From assembly GCA_031261245.1 (NCBI GenBank), contig JAISKU010000109.1, forward strand, positions 1 to 21,614: a stretch of 21,614 nucleotides of DNA, in the 5' to 3' direction. Position 1 is the stretch's first letter; every line of letters begins with the position of its first letter. Positions 7,571 to 14,899 of this stretch are shown here, piece by piece. The notes under the pieces are model-generated. The model searched no databases, was not told the DNA's origin, and saw only the letters and a program-made list of their open reading frames with translations. The position numbers and the translations under genes are program-made. The stretch comes from Oscillospiraceae bacterium. GTDB taxonomy: Bacteria > Bacillota > Clostridia > Oscillospirales > Oscillospiraceae.

Positions 7571-7599
7571 ATTATATGCACCGATACATGGTTTGTCAA
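7571..7599 (-). promoter_or_regulatory. Consensus sigma-A promoter of the SsuABC-type operon
   Basis: On the minus strand: TTGACA (7594-7599), a 17-bp spacer and TATAAT (7571-7576), both hexamers perfect. It should be strong unless repressed, and a dyad sits at its start point. Confidence 0.85.
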
Positions 7600-7641
7600 G
7601 ACTGTAAATTAAAGAACTTGTACAGACAAAGGCGGCGAAAC

Positions 7642-7679
7642 CCAAAATGCAAGACCCGCCAAAGGCGGGTCTTGCATTT

Positions 7680-7682
<3 letters not shown>
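7642..7682 (-). terminator. Terminator hairpin of the initiator tRNA gene
   Basis: 19-nt arms (7642-7660 and 7664-7682) pair perfectly around an AAA loop (TTT on the minus strand). The upstream arm includes the CCA end of the tRNA. The inner stem GACCCGCC/GGCGGGTC is followed on the minus strand by TTGCATTTT, which can act as the T-tract. Confidence 0.8.
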
Positions 7683-7756
<74 letters not shown>

Positions 7757-7781
7757 ATATGCGATTTTTCAAGGTTTTGAT

Positions 7782-7810
7782 AGTCTAACACACCGCGGCG
7801 ATAAAGTCAA
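7782..7810 (-). promoter_or_regulatory. Promoter of the initiator tRNA gene
   Basis: Minus strand: TTGACT (7805-7810), a 17-bp spacer and TAGACT (7782-7787). The start would fall near 7775, about 20 nt before the mature tRNA. Confidence 0.7.
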
Positions 7811-7840
7811 TAGGAAAATTCCCGCCCGCGCGAAAAATAA

Positions 7841-7868
7841 GACGCCGCCGGAGAAATCCGGCGGCGTC
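7841..7868 (-). terminator. Rho-independent terminator of the NifH-like gene
   Basis: A 12-bp GC-rich perfect stem, GACGCCGCCGGA with TCCGGCGGCGTC, around a 4-nt loop, followed on the minus strand by TTATTTTTC. It lies 14 bp after the NifH-like stop codon and makes that gene a closed single-gene unit. Confidence 0.9.
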
Positions 7869-7882
7869 GTTGTCGTCAAACC

Positions 7883-8731
7883 TTAGATGTCGTACTCGTC
7901 CGCGAGCTCCATCATGCCGTAGTCGAGCAGCAGCTTCTCAAGCTCATCCTGCGAAATCGGCGTCGGGATGACAAACCTGTCGTTCTGCTCAATCGCCTCC
8001 GCGAGCGCCCTGTACTCCGCCGCCTGCGAGGACGCCGGCCTGTACTCGATGACGGTTTTCTTCTGAATCTCGGCGCGCTGCACTATGTTGTCGCGCGGCA
8101 CATAGTAGACGAGGTGGGTGCCGAGCGCCGCCGAGAACGCGCGCAGCAGGTCGAGCTCATGGTCTACATTGCGGCTGTTACAGATGATGCCGCCGAGGCG
8201 AACCTCACCCTTCAGCGCGTACTTCGCGACGCCGCGCGAGATGTTGTTCGCGGCGTACAGAGCCATCATCTCACCGGAGGCCACGATGTATATCTCCTTC
8301 GCCTTGCCCTCGCGTATCGGCATGGCGAAGCCGCCGCACACCACGTCGCCGAGGACGTCGTAGAACACGTAATTCAAATCCTCGGTGTACGCGCCGAGGT
8401 TCTCAAGCATGTCGATAGAGGTGATAATGCCGCGCCCGGCACAGCCGACGCCCGGCTCCGGCCCGCCCGACTCCACGCAGCGTATGCCGTTGAAGCCCGT
8501 TTTCACGAGGTTTTCGAGCGTGATGCCCTGCCTGTTGTCGCGCACGGTGTCGAGCACGGTTTTCTGGTGCATCCCGCCGAGCAGCAGACGCGTAGAGTCC
8601 GCCTTGGGGTCACAGCCGACGACAAGAATATTTGAGCCGCGCTCGGCAAGTCCGGCGGTGAGATTCTGCGTCGTCGTGGATTTGCCTATGCCGCCCTTGC
8701 CGTAAATTGCAATTTGCCTGAGCTTTGCCAT
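7883..8731 (-). CDS. NifH-type iron protein of a nitrogenase-like system
   Basis: 282 aa, start set by AGGAGA 7 nt upstream. The protein follows true NifH very closely: P-loop GKGGIGKSTT (11-20), GCDPKADSTR, CVESGGPEPGVGCAGRG with Cys97 and Arg100, and DVLGDVVCGGFAMP with Cys132. Residue numbers match Azotobacter NifH. Cys97 and Cys132 of two subunits hold the bridging [4Fe-4S] cluster. The protein should use ATP to pass single electrons to the NifD/NifK-like pair at 14900-17634, with which it presumably forms one enzyme. It may also serve in cofactor maturation. It is much closer to NifH than to the BchL/ChlL or CfbC outgroups, judging by the CVESGGPEPGVGCAGRG block. It is separated from its partners by about 6 kb and lies on the other strand. 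Confidence 0.95.
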   Translation of the reverse strand: MAKLRQIAIYGKGGIGKSTTTQNLTAGLAERGSNILVVGCDPKADSTRLLLGGMHQKTVLDTVRDNRQGITLENLVKTGFNGIRCVESGGPEPGVGCAGRGIITSIDMLENLGAYTEDLNYVFYDVLGDVVCGGFAMPIREGKAKEIYIVASGEMMALYAANNISRGVAKYALKGEVRLGGIICNSRNVDHELDLLRAFSAALGTHLVYYVPRDNIVQRAEIQKKTVIEYRPASSQAAEYRALAEAIEQNDRFVIPTPISQDELEKLLLDYGMMELADEYDI

Positions 8732-8776
8732 AGTAGATTCTCCTGTTTTCTTTTAAAATATATTAAGTATATGTGT

Positions 8777-8805
8777 ATTGTACTCCGACAAAAGCGCGCC
8801 GTCAA
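8777..8805 (-). promoter_or_regulatory. Promoter of the NifH-like gene
   Basis: Minus strand: TTGACG (8800-8805), a 17-bp spacer and TACAAT (8777-8782). The -35 begins just 3 bp past the stop codon of the upstream ATPase gene. Downstream of the -10 is AT-rich sequence with ACACATATACTTAATATA, partly like the CACATATATGTG element in the promoter of the amino-acid-type importer. Confidence 0.75.
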
Positions 8806-8808
8806 GTC

Positions 8809-9567
8809 CTATATGCTGTATTGGCTCGACAGGTTGAAGCGCGCGAGGAACTGCTTTGTGCGCTCATCCTTAGGCGTCAGGAACACGTCGCGCGGGTCGC
8901 CCTCCTCGACGATAAGCCCCTGGTCGATGAATACAACCTTGTTTGCAATCTCATAGGCGAAGCTCATCTCGTGCGTGACGACTATCATCGTCTGCCCGCC
9001 CTTTGCAAGGCGGCGCATGACGGACAGCACCTCGCCGACGAGCTCCGGGTCGAGCGCCGAGGTCGGCTCGTCGAAGAGAATCACCTCCGGGTCGAGCGCC
9101 ATAGCGCGCGCAATCGCGACGCGCTGCTGCTGCCCGCCGGAGAGCTGACTGCCGTAGGCGCCGTATTTGCTCTGCAAACCGACGGAATCGAGAAGCTCGC
9201 GCGCCTTCGCCTCGGCCTCCTTCTTCGACACCTTCTGGACGGCGATAAGACCCTCCGTGACGTTTTCGAGCGCGGTCTTTTTGTTGAAGAGATTGTAGAG
9301 CTGAAAGACCATCGCCGTCTTGCGCCGCAGCGCCAGAATTTCCTTCTTGGACGCCTTTTCGGTGTTCACGGTCTGCTCGCCGACGGTTATAAGCCCCTTG
9401 TCGGCGTGCTCAAGGAAATTTATGCACCGCAGCAGGGTCGTCTTTCCCGACCCGCTCGGCCCTATTACCGCCACCACGTCCCCGTGCTCCACATCCAAAT
9501 CAATACCGTGCAAAACCTTGTTTTTCCCGAAAGTCTTGTGTATGTTGTGTACTTTTACACCGCCCAT
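8809..9567 (-). CDS. Polar amino-acid-type ABC importer ATPase (GlnQ/TcyN type)
   Basis: 252 aa, start set by GGAGG 8 nt upstream. Walker A GPSGSGKTT (36-44), signature LSGGQQQ (142-148), Walker B VILFDEP (162-168) and switch His199 are all present. The overall form is that of ATPases serving polar amino acid importers, which include glutamine, histidine and L-cystine systems. It is the last gene of the five-gene operon 8809-13219. No terminator hairpin is obvious after it, so some read-through into the NifH-like gene is possible. Confidence 0.92.
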   Translation of the reverse strand: MGGVKVHNIHKTFGKNKVLHGIDLDVEHGDVVAVIGPSGSGKTTLLRCINFLEHADKGLITVGEQTVNTEKASKKEILALRRKTAMVFQLYNLFNKKTALENVTEGLIAVQKVSKKEAEAKARELLDSVGLQSKYGAYGSQLSGGQQQRVAIARAMALDPEVILFDEPTSALDPELVGEVLSVMRRLAKGGQTMIVVTHEMSFAYEIANKVVFIDQGLIVEEGDPRDVFLTPKDERTKQFLARFNLSSQYSI

Positions 9568-9609
9568 TGGAGTTTCCTCCCCCTAACATTTAATTGACGC
9601 AGGCCCAAA

Positions 9610-10317
9610 TCAGGCCAGCTTTGTGCGATATTTGCCGAGCTTTGCGCGCAGAATCTTCGCGATCATCTCTATGACAATACAAAGCGCCCAGTAAATCGCG
9701 GCGGCCGCGAGGTACGCCTCAAAATACTTGTAGTTTGAGGAGGCGACCTTCAGCGTTCCGCTCATAACCTCCTCCACCATCACCATGTAGCACAGCGCGG
9801 AGGCTTTTATCAGACCGATGATGTTGTTGCACAGCACGGGCGCCGCGATAATCACGGCCTGCGGCGCGACTATGCGGACAAGCGCGCCGGTGCGCGTCAG
9901 GCCGATTGAGAACCCCGCCTCAAACTGCCCGTTGTCAACAGACGTCAGCGCGCCGCGTATCGTCTCGGAGATGATCATCGTCCCGAAAATCGTCAGCGCG
10001 ACGATGCCGATGGCGTTCAGGCTCACGTCCTTCGCGGAAAACGGCAGGTGCAGCAGCGCCGCGAGCCCGTTCACGACGCGCGAGGCCGACGCGAACACGA
10101 CGAACATCACGAGCAGCATCGGAACTCCCTTGAGGAACGTGACGAAAAGCGCGAAAAACCGCGCGAGAAACGGCACCTTGAAGAAGCGGATACCGGCGAT
10201 GACAATGCCGAACACAAGCGAGAGCAAAAACGCGGAAAACGCCAGCTTCAGCGTGTTGGGCAGATACGCGAGCCCGTAGAGAAAGGCCTGCCACACAAAC
10301 GAGAGATCTATATTCAC
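9610..10317 (-). CDS. Polar amino-acid-type ABC permease B (TcyM/GlnP type)
   Basis: 235 aa, GTG start overlapping the stop of permease A (GTGA), with a purine-rich AAGGGGGG ribosome site. About five membrane helices and the ATPase-docking EAA-type loop EAGFSIGLTRTGALVRIVAPQA-like (about residues 130-152) identify the His/Glu/Gln/Arg/opine permease family. It should form a heterodimer with permease A. The overlapping start suggests coupled, equal synthesis. Confidence 0.9.
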   Translation of the reverse strand: MNIDLSFVWQAFLYGLAYLPNTLKLAFSAFLLSLVFGIVIAGIRFFKVPFLARFFALFVTFLKGVPMLLVMFVVFASASRVVNGLAALLHLPFSAKDVSLNAIGIVALTIFGTMIISETIRGALTSVDNGQFEAGFSIGLTRTGALVRIVAPQAVIIAAPVLCNNIIGLIKASALCYMVMVEEVMSGTLKVASSNYKYFEAYLAAAAIYWALCIVIEMIAKILRAKLGKYRTKLA

Positions 10318-11009
10318 GCGACGGCCCCCCTTCCCTTGGACAGGCGTTTTTCGAGAAATGAGAACACGTACTGGAACACAATGCTCAGAAAAACAAAAAT
10401 AATCGCCGCGGCCGTGTACGGTTCAATGGTGTGCTTGCTGATGTTGATAATCGTCCGCGCCCTGCCGATGACGTCGATTATGCCGATAGTGTAGCCGAGC
10501 GACGTGTTCTGAAGCAGGGACACGAAGCTGGTCGAGAGGCTCGGCACCGCGGCGAGCGCCGCCTGCGGCAACACGATTCGCCTGAATGTCTGGAGCTTTG
10601 TCATTCCGATAGAGTACGCCGCCTCGCTCTGACCCGTTCCGACGCCCTCGATGGTGCTGCGCATAATCTCGGAGAAAAACGCCCCCATGCTCAGCGAGTA
10701 TGTGACGAGTATGAAGTACATCTTGTTCAGCCGCCCGATATCAACGCCGAAAATCCAGTTAAAAAATACTGGCAGGCCATAGTAGATCAGAAAAAGCTGC
10801 ACGATTATCGGGGTGCCGCGGATAAAGGAGGCGTACACGACGGCGATCTGACGCAGCACGGGAACCTTGTACACCCGGAAGAGCGCCATGACGAGGCCGA
10901 TAATGATTCCGCAAACCGTCGCCACTATAACTATCAAAAAGGTGATGTGTATGCGCGAGAGGAGCTTGGGAATCGAGGTGAATATCAGTGACCAGTCAAG
11001 CTTTTGCAT
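10314..11009 (-). CDS. Polar amino-acid-type ABC permease A (TcyL/GlnP type)
   Basis: 231 aa. ATG at 11009 follows AAAGGAG with a 7-nt spacer; an upstream in-frame start at 11057 has no ribosome site and would overlap the amidohydrolase gene further. The family signature loop is EAAYSIGMTKLQTFRRIVLP, and about five membrane helices are visible. The gene overlaps the amidohydrolase stop by 14 nt and permease B by 4 nt, so all three are tightly coupled. Confidence 0.9.
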   Translation of the reverse strand: MQKLDWSLIFTSIPKLLSRIHITFLIVIVATVCGIIIGLVMALFRVYKVPVLRQIAVVYASFIRGTPIIVQLFLIYYGLPVFFNWIFGVDIGRLNKMYFILVTYSLSMGAFFSEIMRSTIEGVGTGQSEAAYSIGMTKLQTFRRIVLPQAALAAVPSLSTSFVSLLQNTSLGYTIGIIDVIGRARTIINISKHTIEPYTAAAIIFVFLSIVFQYVFSFLEKRLSKGRGAVA

Positions 11010-12234
11010 CGCCCGGCTCCTTTCCCGCCGGAAGCGAATCAAGCGCGTAACCCACATAGGCGGCCACGCCGTATTTCAGCGAGGACTCGTCGATGTCGAA
11101 CCGCGCGCTGTGCAGCTCCGCGCCGGAGCCGTACTCCCTGTTGCGTATGCCGAGAAACGCGAGGACGCCGGTGTAGCGCTGAATATACGTGCTCATGGGC
11201 TCGGAGGCCATCAGCGGCTCCGACGAGGTGAGGTGCTCCGCGCCCGCGTATTTGACTATCGCGTCCCGCGCGATGCGGCTCTCCTCCGCGCTGTTTATCA
11301 CGGGCAGGCCGGAGAACAGCCCCTCGAGAGTGTACGTGCAGTTGTACGCCGCCGCCGTGTGCTCCACGATGTTTTTGAACGCCGCCACAAACCGCTCTCC
11401 CGCCTCGGGATGCAGAAAACGGGCGCTGCCGGAAAACGTCAGCGTCTCGTCGATCACGTTTCCGACGAAGCCGGTGTGCACAACGGGAACCGCGATGGTG
11501 AGCGGTGTGAACGGGCTTATGTGCTTGAGGCGCAGCGCGGTGATCGCCTGATATATCGCCACAAAGCAGTCGAGCGGGTGATTCGCCTCGTCGGGACGCG
11601 AGCCGTGCCCGCTGCGCCCGGTCAGCGTCACGGAGAAGCCGGAGCCCCCCGCCATCACGCCGCCCTCGTTCGCCGAAATCAGCCCCGCGTCGATGTGCGG
11701 GTTGACGTGGATTGCGAAAACGCTGTCGATTTTGTAGTTCTTCTCGTCGAAATAGGGGAAGAGCGCACGCGCGCCGTACTTTCCGTCCGGCCCGCCGCCC
11801 TCCTCCGCGCGCTCAAAGCAGAGAATGATTTTCCCGTCGATCAGCTCGATGTTGTCCAAAAGTATTTTCGCGGTCGTCAGCAGCATCGCAGTGTGCGCGT
11901 CGTGGCCGCACATGTGCGCCACGCCGTCATTCTTCGACACGACCTCCTTGTCGCGGACGAGATTTTGCGTTAGCTCGGTAATGGGCAGGGCGTCCATGTC
12001 GCCGCGCAGCAGCACCGTGCGGTCGCTGCTCCCGTTCTCAATGAAGCCGAGTATGCCGCCGAACGGGTGCTCGACAAACGGAATGCCAAGCCGCGTCAGA
12101 CTGTCGCGAATGAACTCCAGCGTCTGAAACTCATAGCCCGACAGCTCGGGGTTCTCATGCAGATGACGGCGCAAACCGATAAGCGATTTTTCGGCGTCCT
12201 CGACCTGCCGTAATATATCCGAAGCCATGCCCAT
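10996..12234 (-). CDS. M20D metallo-amidohydrolase (N-acyl-amino-acid deacylase type)
   Basis: 412 aa, start set by AGGAAAGG 6 nt upstream. All metal and catalytic landmarks of peptidase family M20D are present: RGDMDALP (77-84), HMCGHDAHT with Cys109 and His111, FERAEEGG with Glu144-Glu145, His176 and the C-terminal LHSARFDIDE with His375. These enzymes remove acyl groups from N-acyl amino acids such as hippurate or N-acetyl-S-alkyl-cysteines. In Bacillus subtilis the relatives YtnL, YxeP and YhaA deacylate such compounds, and ytnL and yxeP lie in operons with amino-acid-type ABC importers used for sulfur scavenging. Here too the gene sits between the binding-protein and permease genes, so the imported substrate is probably an N-acyl amino acid. 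That a sulfur compound is involved is inference. There is no signal peptide, so it acts in the cytosol. Confidence 0.9.
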   Translation of the reverse strand: MGMASDILRQVEDAEKSLIGLRRHLHENPELSGYEFQTLEFIRDSLTRLGIPFVEHPFGGILGFIENGSSDRTVLLRGDMDALPITELTQNLVRDKEVVSKNDGVAHMCGHDAHTAMLLTTAKILLDNIELIDGKIILCFERAEEGGGPDGKYGARALFPYFDEKNYKIDSVFAIHVNPHIDAGLISANEGGVMAGGSGFSVTLTGRSGHGSRPDEANHPLDCFVAIYQAITALRLKHISPFTPLTIAVPVVHTGFVGNVIDETLTFSGSARFLHPEAGERFVAAFKNIVEHTAAAYNCTYTLEGLFSGLPVINSAEESRIARDAIVKYAGAEHLTSSEPLMASEPMSTYIQRYTGVLAFLGIRNREYGSGAELHSARFDIDESSLKYGVAAYVGYALDSLPAGKEPGDAKA

Positions 12235-12262
12235 TACCAGCCTTTCCTAATCTGTTATGCGG

Positions 12263-13219
12263 TTACTTATTTGCTTCCGCTTCCTTGCGGGCGACTCTGT
12301 CGGCCTCGAGCGAGGGGAGCAGCTCCGTGTAGTCGCGACCCAGCCATTCCACGCATATCTCGGCAAGCGTGCCCTGCTCGCGGAGCTTGAGGATCACCGC
12401 GTCAATATCGTCGCGCAGCTGCTCGTCGCCGTACTGGAACAGGTAGAACGTGTATGTGGCGCTTATGGGCTCGCCCGTGTACTTTACCTGGATGTCGTAA
12501 GCTGCGTTGTTATTGTCCGCGTCGCGCTCCGTGCCGGTATACGCGTCGATGCGGCCGTCGGCCAGTGAGCTGAGTGTGATCTCCGTCGTGCCCTCGCTGT
12601 AAACGAGATTTATGGGCGTCTTTGCGACGTTTGTGTTGTATTCCTCAAGGATAACGGCGATGTTGCTGTTGTTGTTGACAAGCACGCTCTTCCCCTCGAG
12701 ATCGGCGACGGACGCGGGGGCCCAATCGGAATCCGCGAGCGTCAGGATGCGGTACGCGACCGTGCTGTACGGCTCGTAACCGTACAGATATTTCTCGGCG
12801 CGGACGGAGTTGTAGCCGAAGTAGTGCGCGCCTATGTCATATTTCTTCGAGTCGAGGCCGGCGAGGATGCCCGCGAACTCTGTGGGCTCATACACAAACT
12901 CGTACTGGGGGAGAAGCTCGTCAATGGCGCGCAGTATCGTGGGGTCATAGCCCGTGAGCTTGCCGCTCTCGTCGACGTAGCCGAGCGGTACGGAGCTTAT
13001 GCCTGTCGCGACGATGACCTTGCGCACCTCAACGGGGGGAGCCTCCGGCGGCGCCTCGGGGGCGCTGTCTCCGCCGGCGGCGGGGGTGTTTGCGGCGGGC
13101 GTCGGCGTGGAAGCCGCCGCGGGGGCGTCCGTCTTTTTCGCGCAGCCGCCGAGTACGGCGAGAACGGTGACGGCGACGATCAGCAGGGAGAGAATCCTCT
13201 TAATTTTTTGCTTTTTCAT
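12263..13219 (-). CDS. Polar amino-acid-type substrate-binding lipoprotein
   Basis: 318 aa. The N-terminus is a lipoprotein signal (MKKQKIKR, hydrophobic core, lipobox LGGC with Cys26), followed by a linker of about 40 residues rich in Ala and Pro (31-64). The mature domain is a family-3 solute-binding fold: GYVDESGKLTGYDPTIL, GILAGLDSKKYDIG, and DLEGKSVLVNNNSN. This class binds polar amino acids and related compounds. The first gene of its operon, it is preceded by a promoter and a large dyad. The ligand is unknown, but the amidohydrolase next to it suggests an N-acylated amino acid. Confidence 0.9.
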   Translation of the reverse strand: MKKQKIKRILSLLIVAVTVLAVLGGCAKKTDAPAAASTPTPAANTPAAGGDSAPEAPPEAPPVEVRKVIVATGISSVPLGYVDESGKLTGYDPTILRAIDELLPQYEFVYEPTEFAGILAGLDSKKYDIGAHYFGYNSVRAEKYLYGYEPYSTVAYRILTLADSDWAPASVADLEGKSVLVNNNSNIAVILEEYNTNVAKTPINLVYSEGTTEITLSSLADGRIDAYTGTERDADNNNAAYDIQVKYTGEPISATYTFYLFQYGDEQLRDDIDAVILKLREQGTLAEICVEWLGRDYTELLPSLEADRVARKEAEANK

Positions 13220-13261
13220 GTAAAACGCTCCTTTTTTATTTTTGATTTCTATGAAATTTGA

Positions 13262-13290
13262 CTAAAGCATATATGAGTAGTATGTTTTAG
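13262..13290. promoter_or_regulatory. Large imperfect dyad downstream of the amino-acid-type importer promoter (operator candidate)
   Basis: Arms CTAAAGCATA (13262-13271) and TATGTTTTAG (13281-13290) pair at 9 of 10 positions around a 9-bp spacer. It begins at about the predicted transcription start, where a bound repressor would block the gene. A separate perfect 12-bp palindrome CACATATATGTG lies in the promoter spacer. The role is inferred. Confidence 0.5.
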
Positions 13291-13298
13291 CATATTTA

Positions 13299-13327
13299 CT
13301 TATAACACATATATGTGATTACGTCAA
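13299..13327 (-). promoter_or_regulatory. Promoter of the amino-acid-type importer operon
   Basis: Minus strand: TTGACG (13322-13327), a 17-bp spacer and TATAAG (13299-13304). The -35 hexamer overlaps the stop codon of the MATE gene. The next gene in that direction starts at 13219. Confidence 0.75.
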
Positions 13328-14700
13328 TAGGGTTCTGAAAATTTTTTCTCCCTCGCCTTCGCGCGCCGCCCGTAGACGTAGGGGAGACTGATGATATACG
13401 CTCCCGCGCCGCGCAAAAACGCGCTTATCGCCATCGCCCACCAGATTCCGTTCTGCTCAAGCGCCCCGCGCGAGAGCGTCCACGCGAGAACCACGCGTAT
13501 GACGTGCGTCGCCATGCTGACGACAGACGGCGGCAGGGTTTTTCCGTAGCCGCGAAAGACGCTCGTCCCCACGCCCTCGAGGCACGCCACGAGCTGGCAA
13601 AGCGCGAGAATGTGCAGATATCGCGCGCCCATCTCGATAATCTCCGGCTCCCCGGGGACGAACAGGCGGAAGAAAAAGCGGTTGAAAAACACGAGATTCA
13701 GCGTCGCCAGAAGCCCCCACACGCCCATAATCACGGAGGAGAGCGTAAACCCGCGCCGTATGCGGTCAAGCCGCATCGCGCCGTAGTTTTGCCCTATGTA
13801 CGCGGTAAGCGCCGAGGCGAAGCCGCTCGACACGAGATAGGAGAACTGGTCCACCTGACTGCCGAGCCTCTGCACCGCCATCGCTCCCGCGCCGAAGGAC
13901 GCGACGAAGCGCGACACTATAATCACAAAAAACGTGAAGAAGAACGAGTTGAACGCCACGGGCGCGCCCCAGCGGAGAATCGGCCGCAGATGCTCGCGCC
14001 TTGGCAGCCGCCAGAGCTTCATGCCGACAAATACCGGGTGCTTGTAGCGCCGCAGCGAGATGAGCATGAGCACGCACGCCGTGGCCTGGCAGAGAGCCGT
14101 CGCGGCGGCCGCCCCGGCGACGCCGAGCTTCAGCCCGAAGATCAGCAGCGGGTCGAGCACGACGTTGAGCACCATGCACACGAGATTTACGTAAAACGGC
14201 GCCGCGGAGTTGCCGCTCGCATTGAACGCGGACACAGCGACGGCGTTCACGTAGTTGAACGGCAGCGCGAGGGCGATAATGCTCAGATATATTACGGAGT
14301 TTTGCCGCACATCGACCTCGGAGATGTTGAAAAGCCCGATCAGCGGATGCCGCGCGAGCAGGTAGAACGCGCCGCACAGCACGCCGAGCAGCAGCGAGCT
14401 CGACATTGAGCTCTGCAAGTATCCGCGCGCCGCGTCCGGCTCCCCGCGCCCGAGGCTCTGCGACACGCCTATCTCCGCGCCGTTTCCGCCGAACGCCTGA
14501 AGCGACATCGACAGCCACATGAACACGGCGACAGTCCCGCTCGCGGCGACGGCGCCGCTCGACAATCGTCCGAGCCAGAACATGTCGGCAAAGGAATACG
14601 CCATCTGCACGAGCTGTGTCCCGATTGTCGGCAGCGAAAGCTTTACGAGCTTGCCGAGTACGTTTCCCTCCGTGAGGTCATATTTTTTTTCGGTTGACAT
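13324..14700 (-). CDS. MATE family efflux transporter
   Basis: 458 aa from ATG at 14700, which lies 6 nt after GGGGAG; in-frame ATGs at 14703 and 14724 are possible, but the latter has GGAGG directly abutting it. Twelve hydrophobic segments in two repeated halves and the opening LTEGNVLGKLVKLSLPTIGTQ-type stretch are typical of the MATE/NorM/DinF group. Such proteins export cationic or polar compounds using a Na+ or H+ gradient. The gene diverges from the nitrogenase-like operon across a shared 199-bp control region, and its own end overlaps the promoter of the amino-acid-type importer operon. Export of a product or toxic by-product of the locus is possible but unproven. Confidence 0.9.
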   Translation of the reverse strand: MSTEKKYDLTEGNVLGKLVKLSLPTIGTQLVQMAYSFADMFWLGRLSSGAVAASGTVAVFMWLSMSLQAFGGNGAEIGVSQSLGRGEPDAARGYLQSSMSSSLLLGVLCGAFYLLARHPLIGLFNISEVDVRQNSVIYLSIIALALPFNYVNAVAVSAFNASGNSAAPFYVNLVCMVLNVVLDPLLIFGLKLGVAGAAAATALCQATACVLMLISLRRYKHPVFVGMKLWRLPRREHLRPILRWGAPVAFNSFFFTFFVIIVSRFVASFGAGAMAVQRLGSQVDQFSYLVSSGFASALTAYIGQNYGAMRLDRIRRGFTLSSVIMGVWGLLATLNLVFFNRFFFRLFVPGEPEIIEMGARYLHILALCQLVACLEGVGTSVFRGYGKTLPPSVVSMATHVIRVVLAWTLSRGALEQNGIWWAMAISAFLRGAGAYIISLPYVYGRRAKAREKKFSEPY

Positions 14701-14744
14701 CATTGTCTCCCCGCATTCCGCCATCCTCCGGCGATTTTCTCTGC

Positions 14745-14773
14745 ATTATACGGGGGAATTTATAAATTGTCAA
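14745..14773 (-). promoter_or_regulatory. Consensus promoter of the MATE gene
   Basis: Minus strand: TTGACA (14768-14773), a 17-bp spacer and TATAAT (14745-14750), a perfect sigma-A match. It stands back to back with the NifD-like operon promoter, with very AT-rich DNA between the two. Confidence 0.85.
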
Positions 14774-14810
14774 TAATACTTATAAGAATTTATTAAATTA
14801 AAATATACTA

Positions 14811-14839
14811 TTGACAAACGCGCCATAGCGTCGTAAAAT
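14811..14839 (+). promoter_or_regulatory. Promoter of the nitrogenase-like operon
   Basis: TTGACA (14811-14816), a 17-bp spacer and TAAAAT (14834-14839). This is a sigma-A promoter. No sigma-54 (-24/-12 GG-GC) element, the usual nif promoter in proteobacteria, is present. Confidence 0.85.
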
Positions 14840-14853
14840 GATAATGCCTATCA
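14839..14853. promoter_or_regulatory. Short dyad after the -10 of the nitrogenase-like operon (operator candidate)
   Basis: TGATA and TATCA arms surround 5 bp immediately after the -10 hexamer. The overlapping string CTATCAATTAT resembles CTACCAACTTAG at the SsuABC-type operon start. It could be a site for the Rrf2-type regulator encoded downstream; this is inference from position and similarity only. Confidence 0.35.
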
Positions 14854-14899
14854 ATTATGTGAGTTTTGTAAGCTTTATAAAACGGAAAGGGAGAATAAT

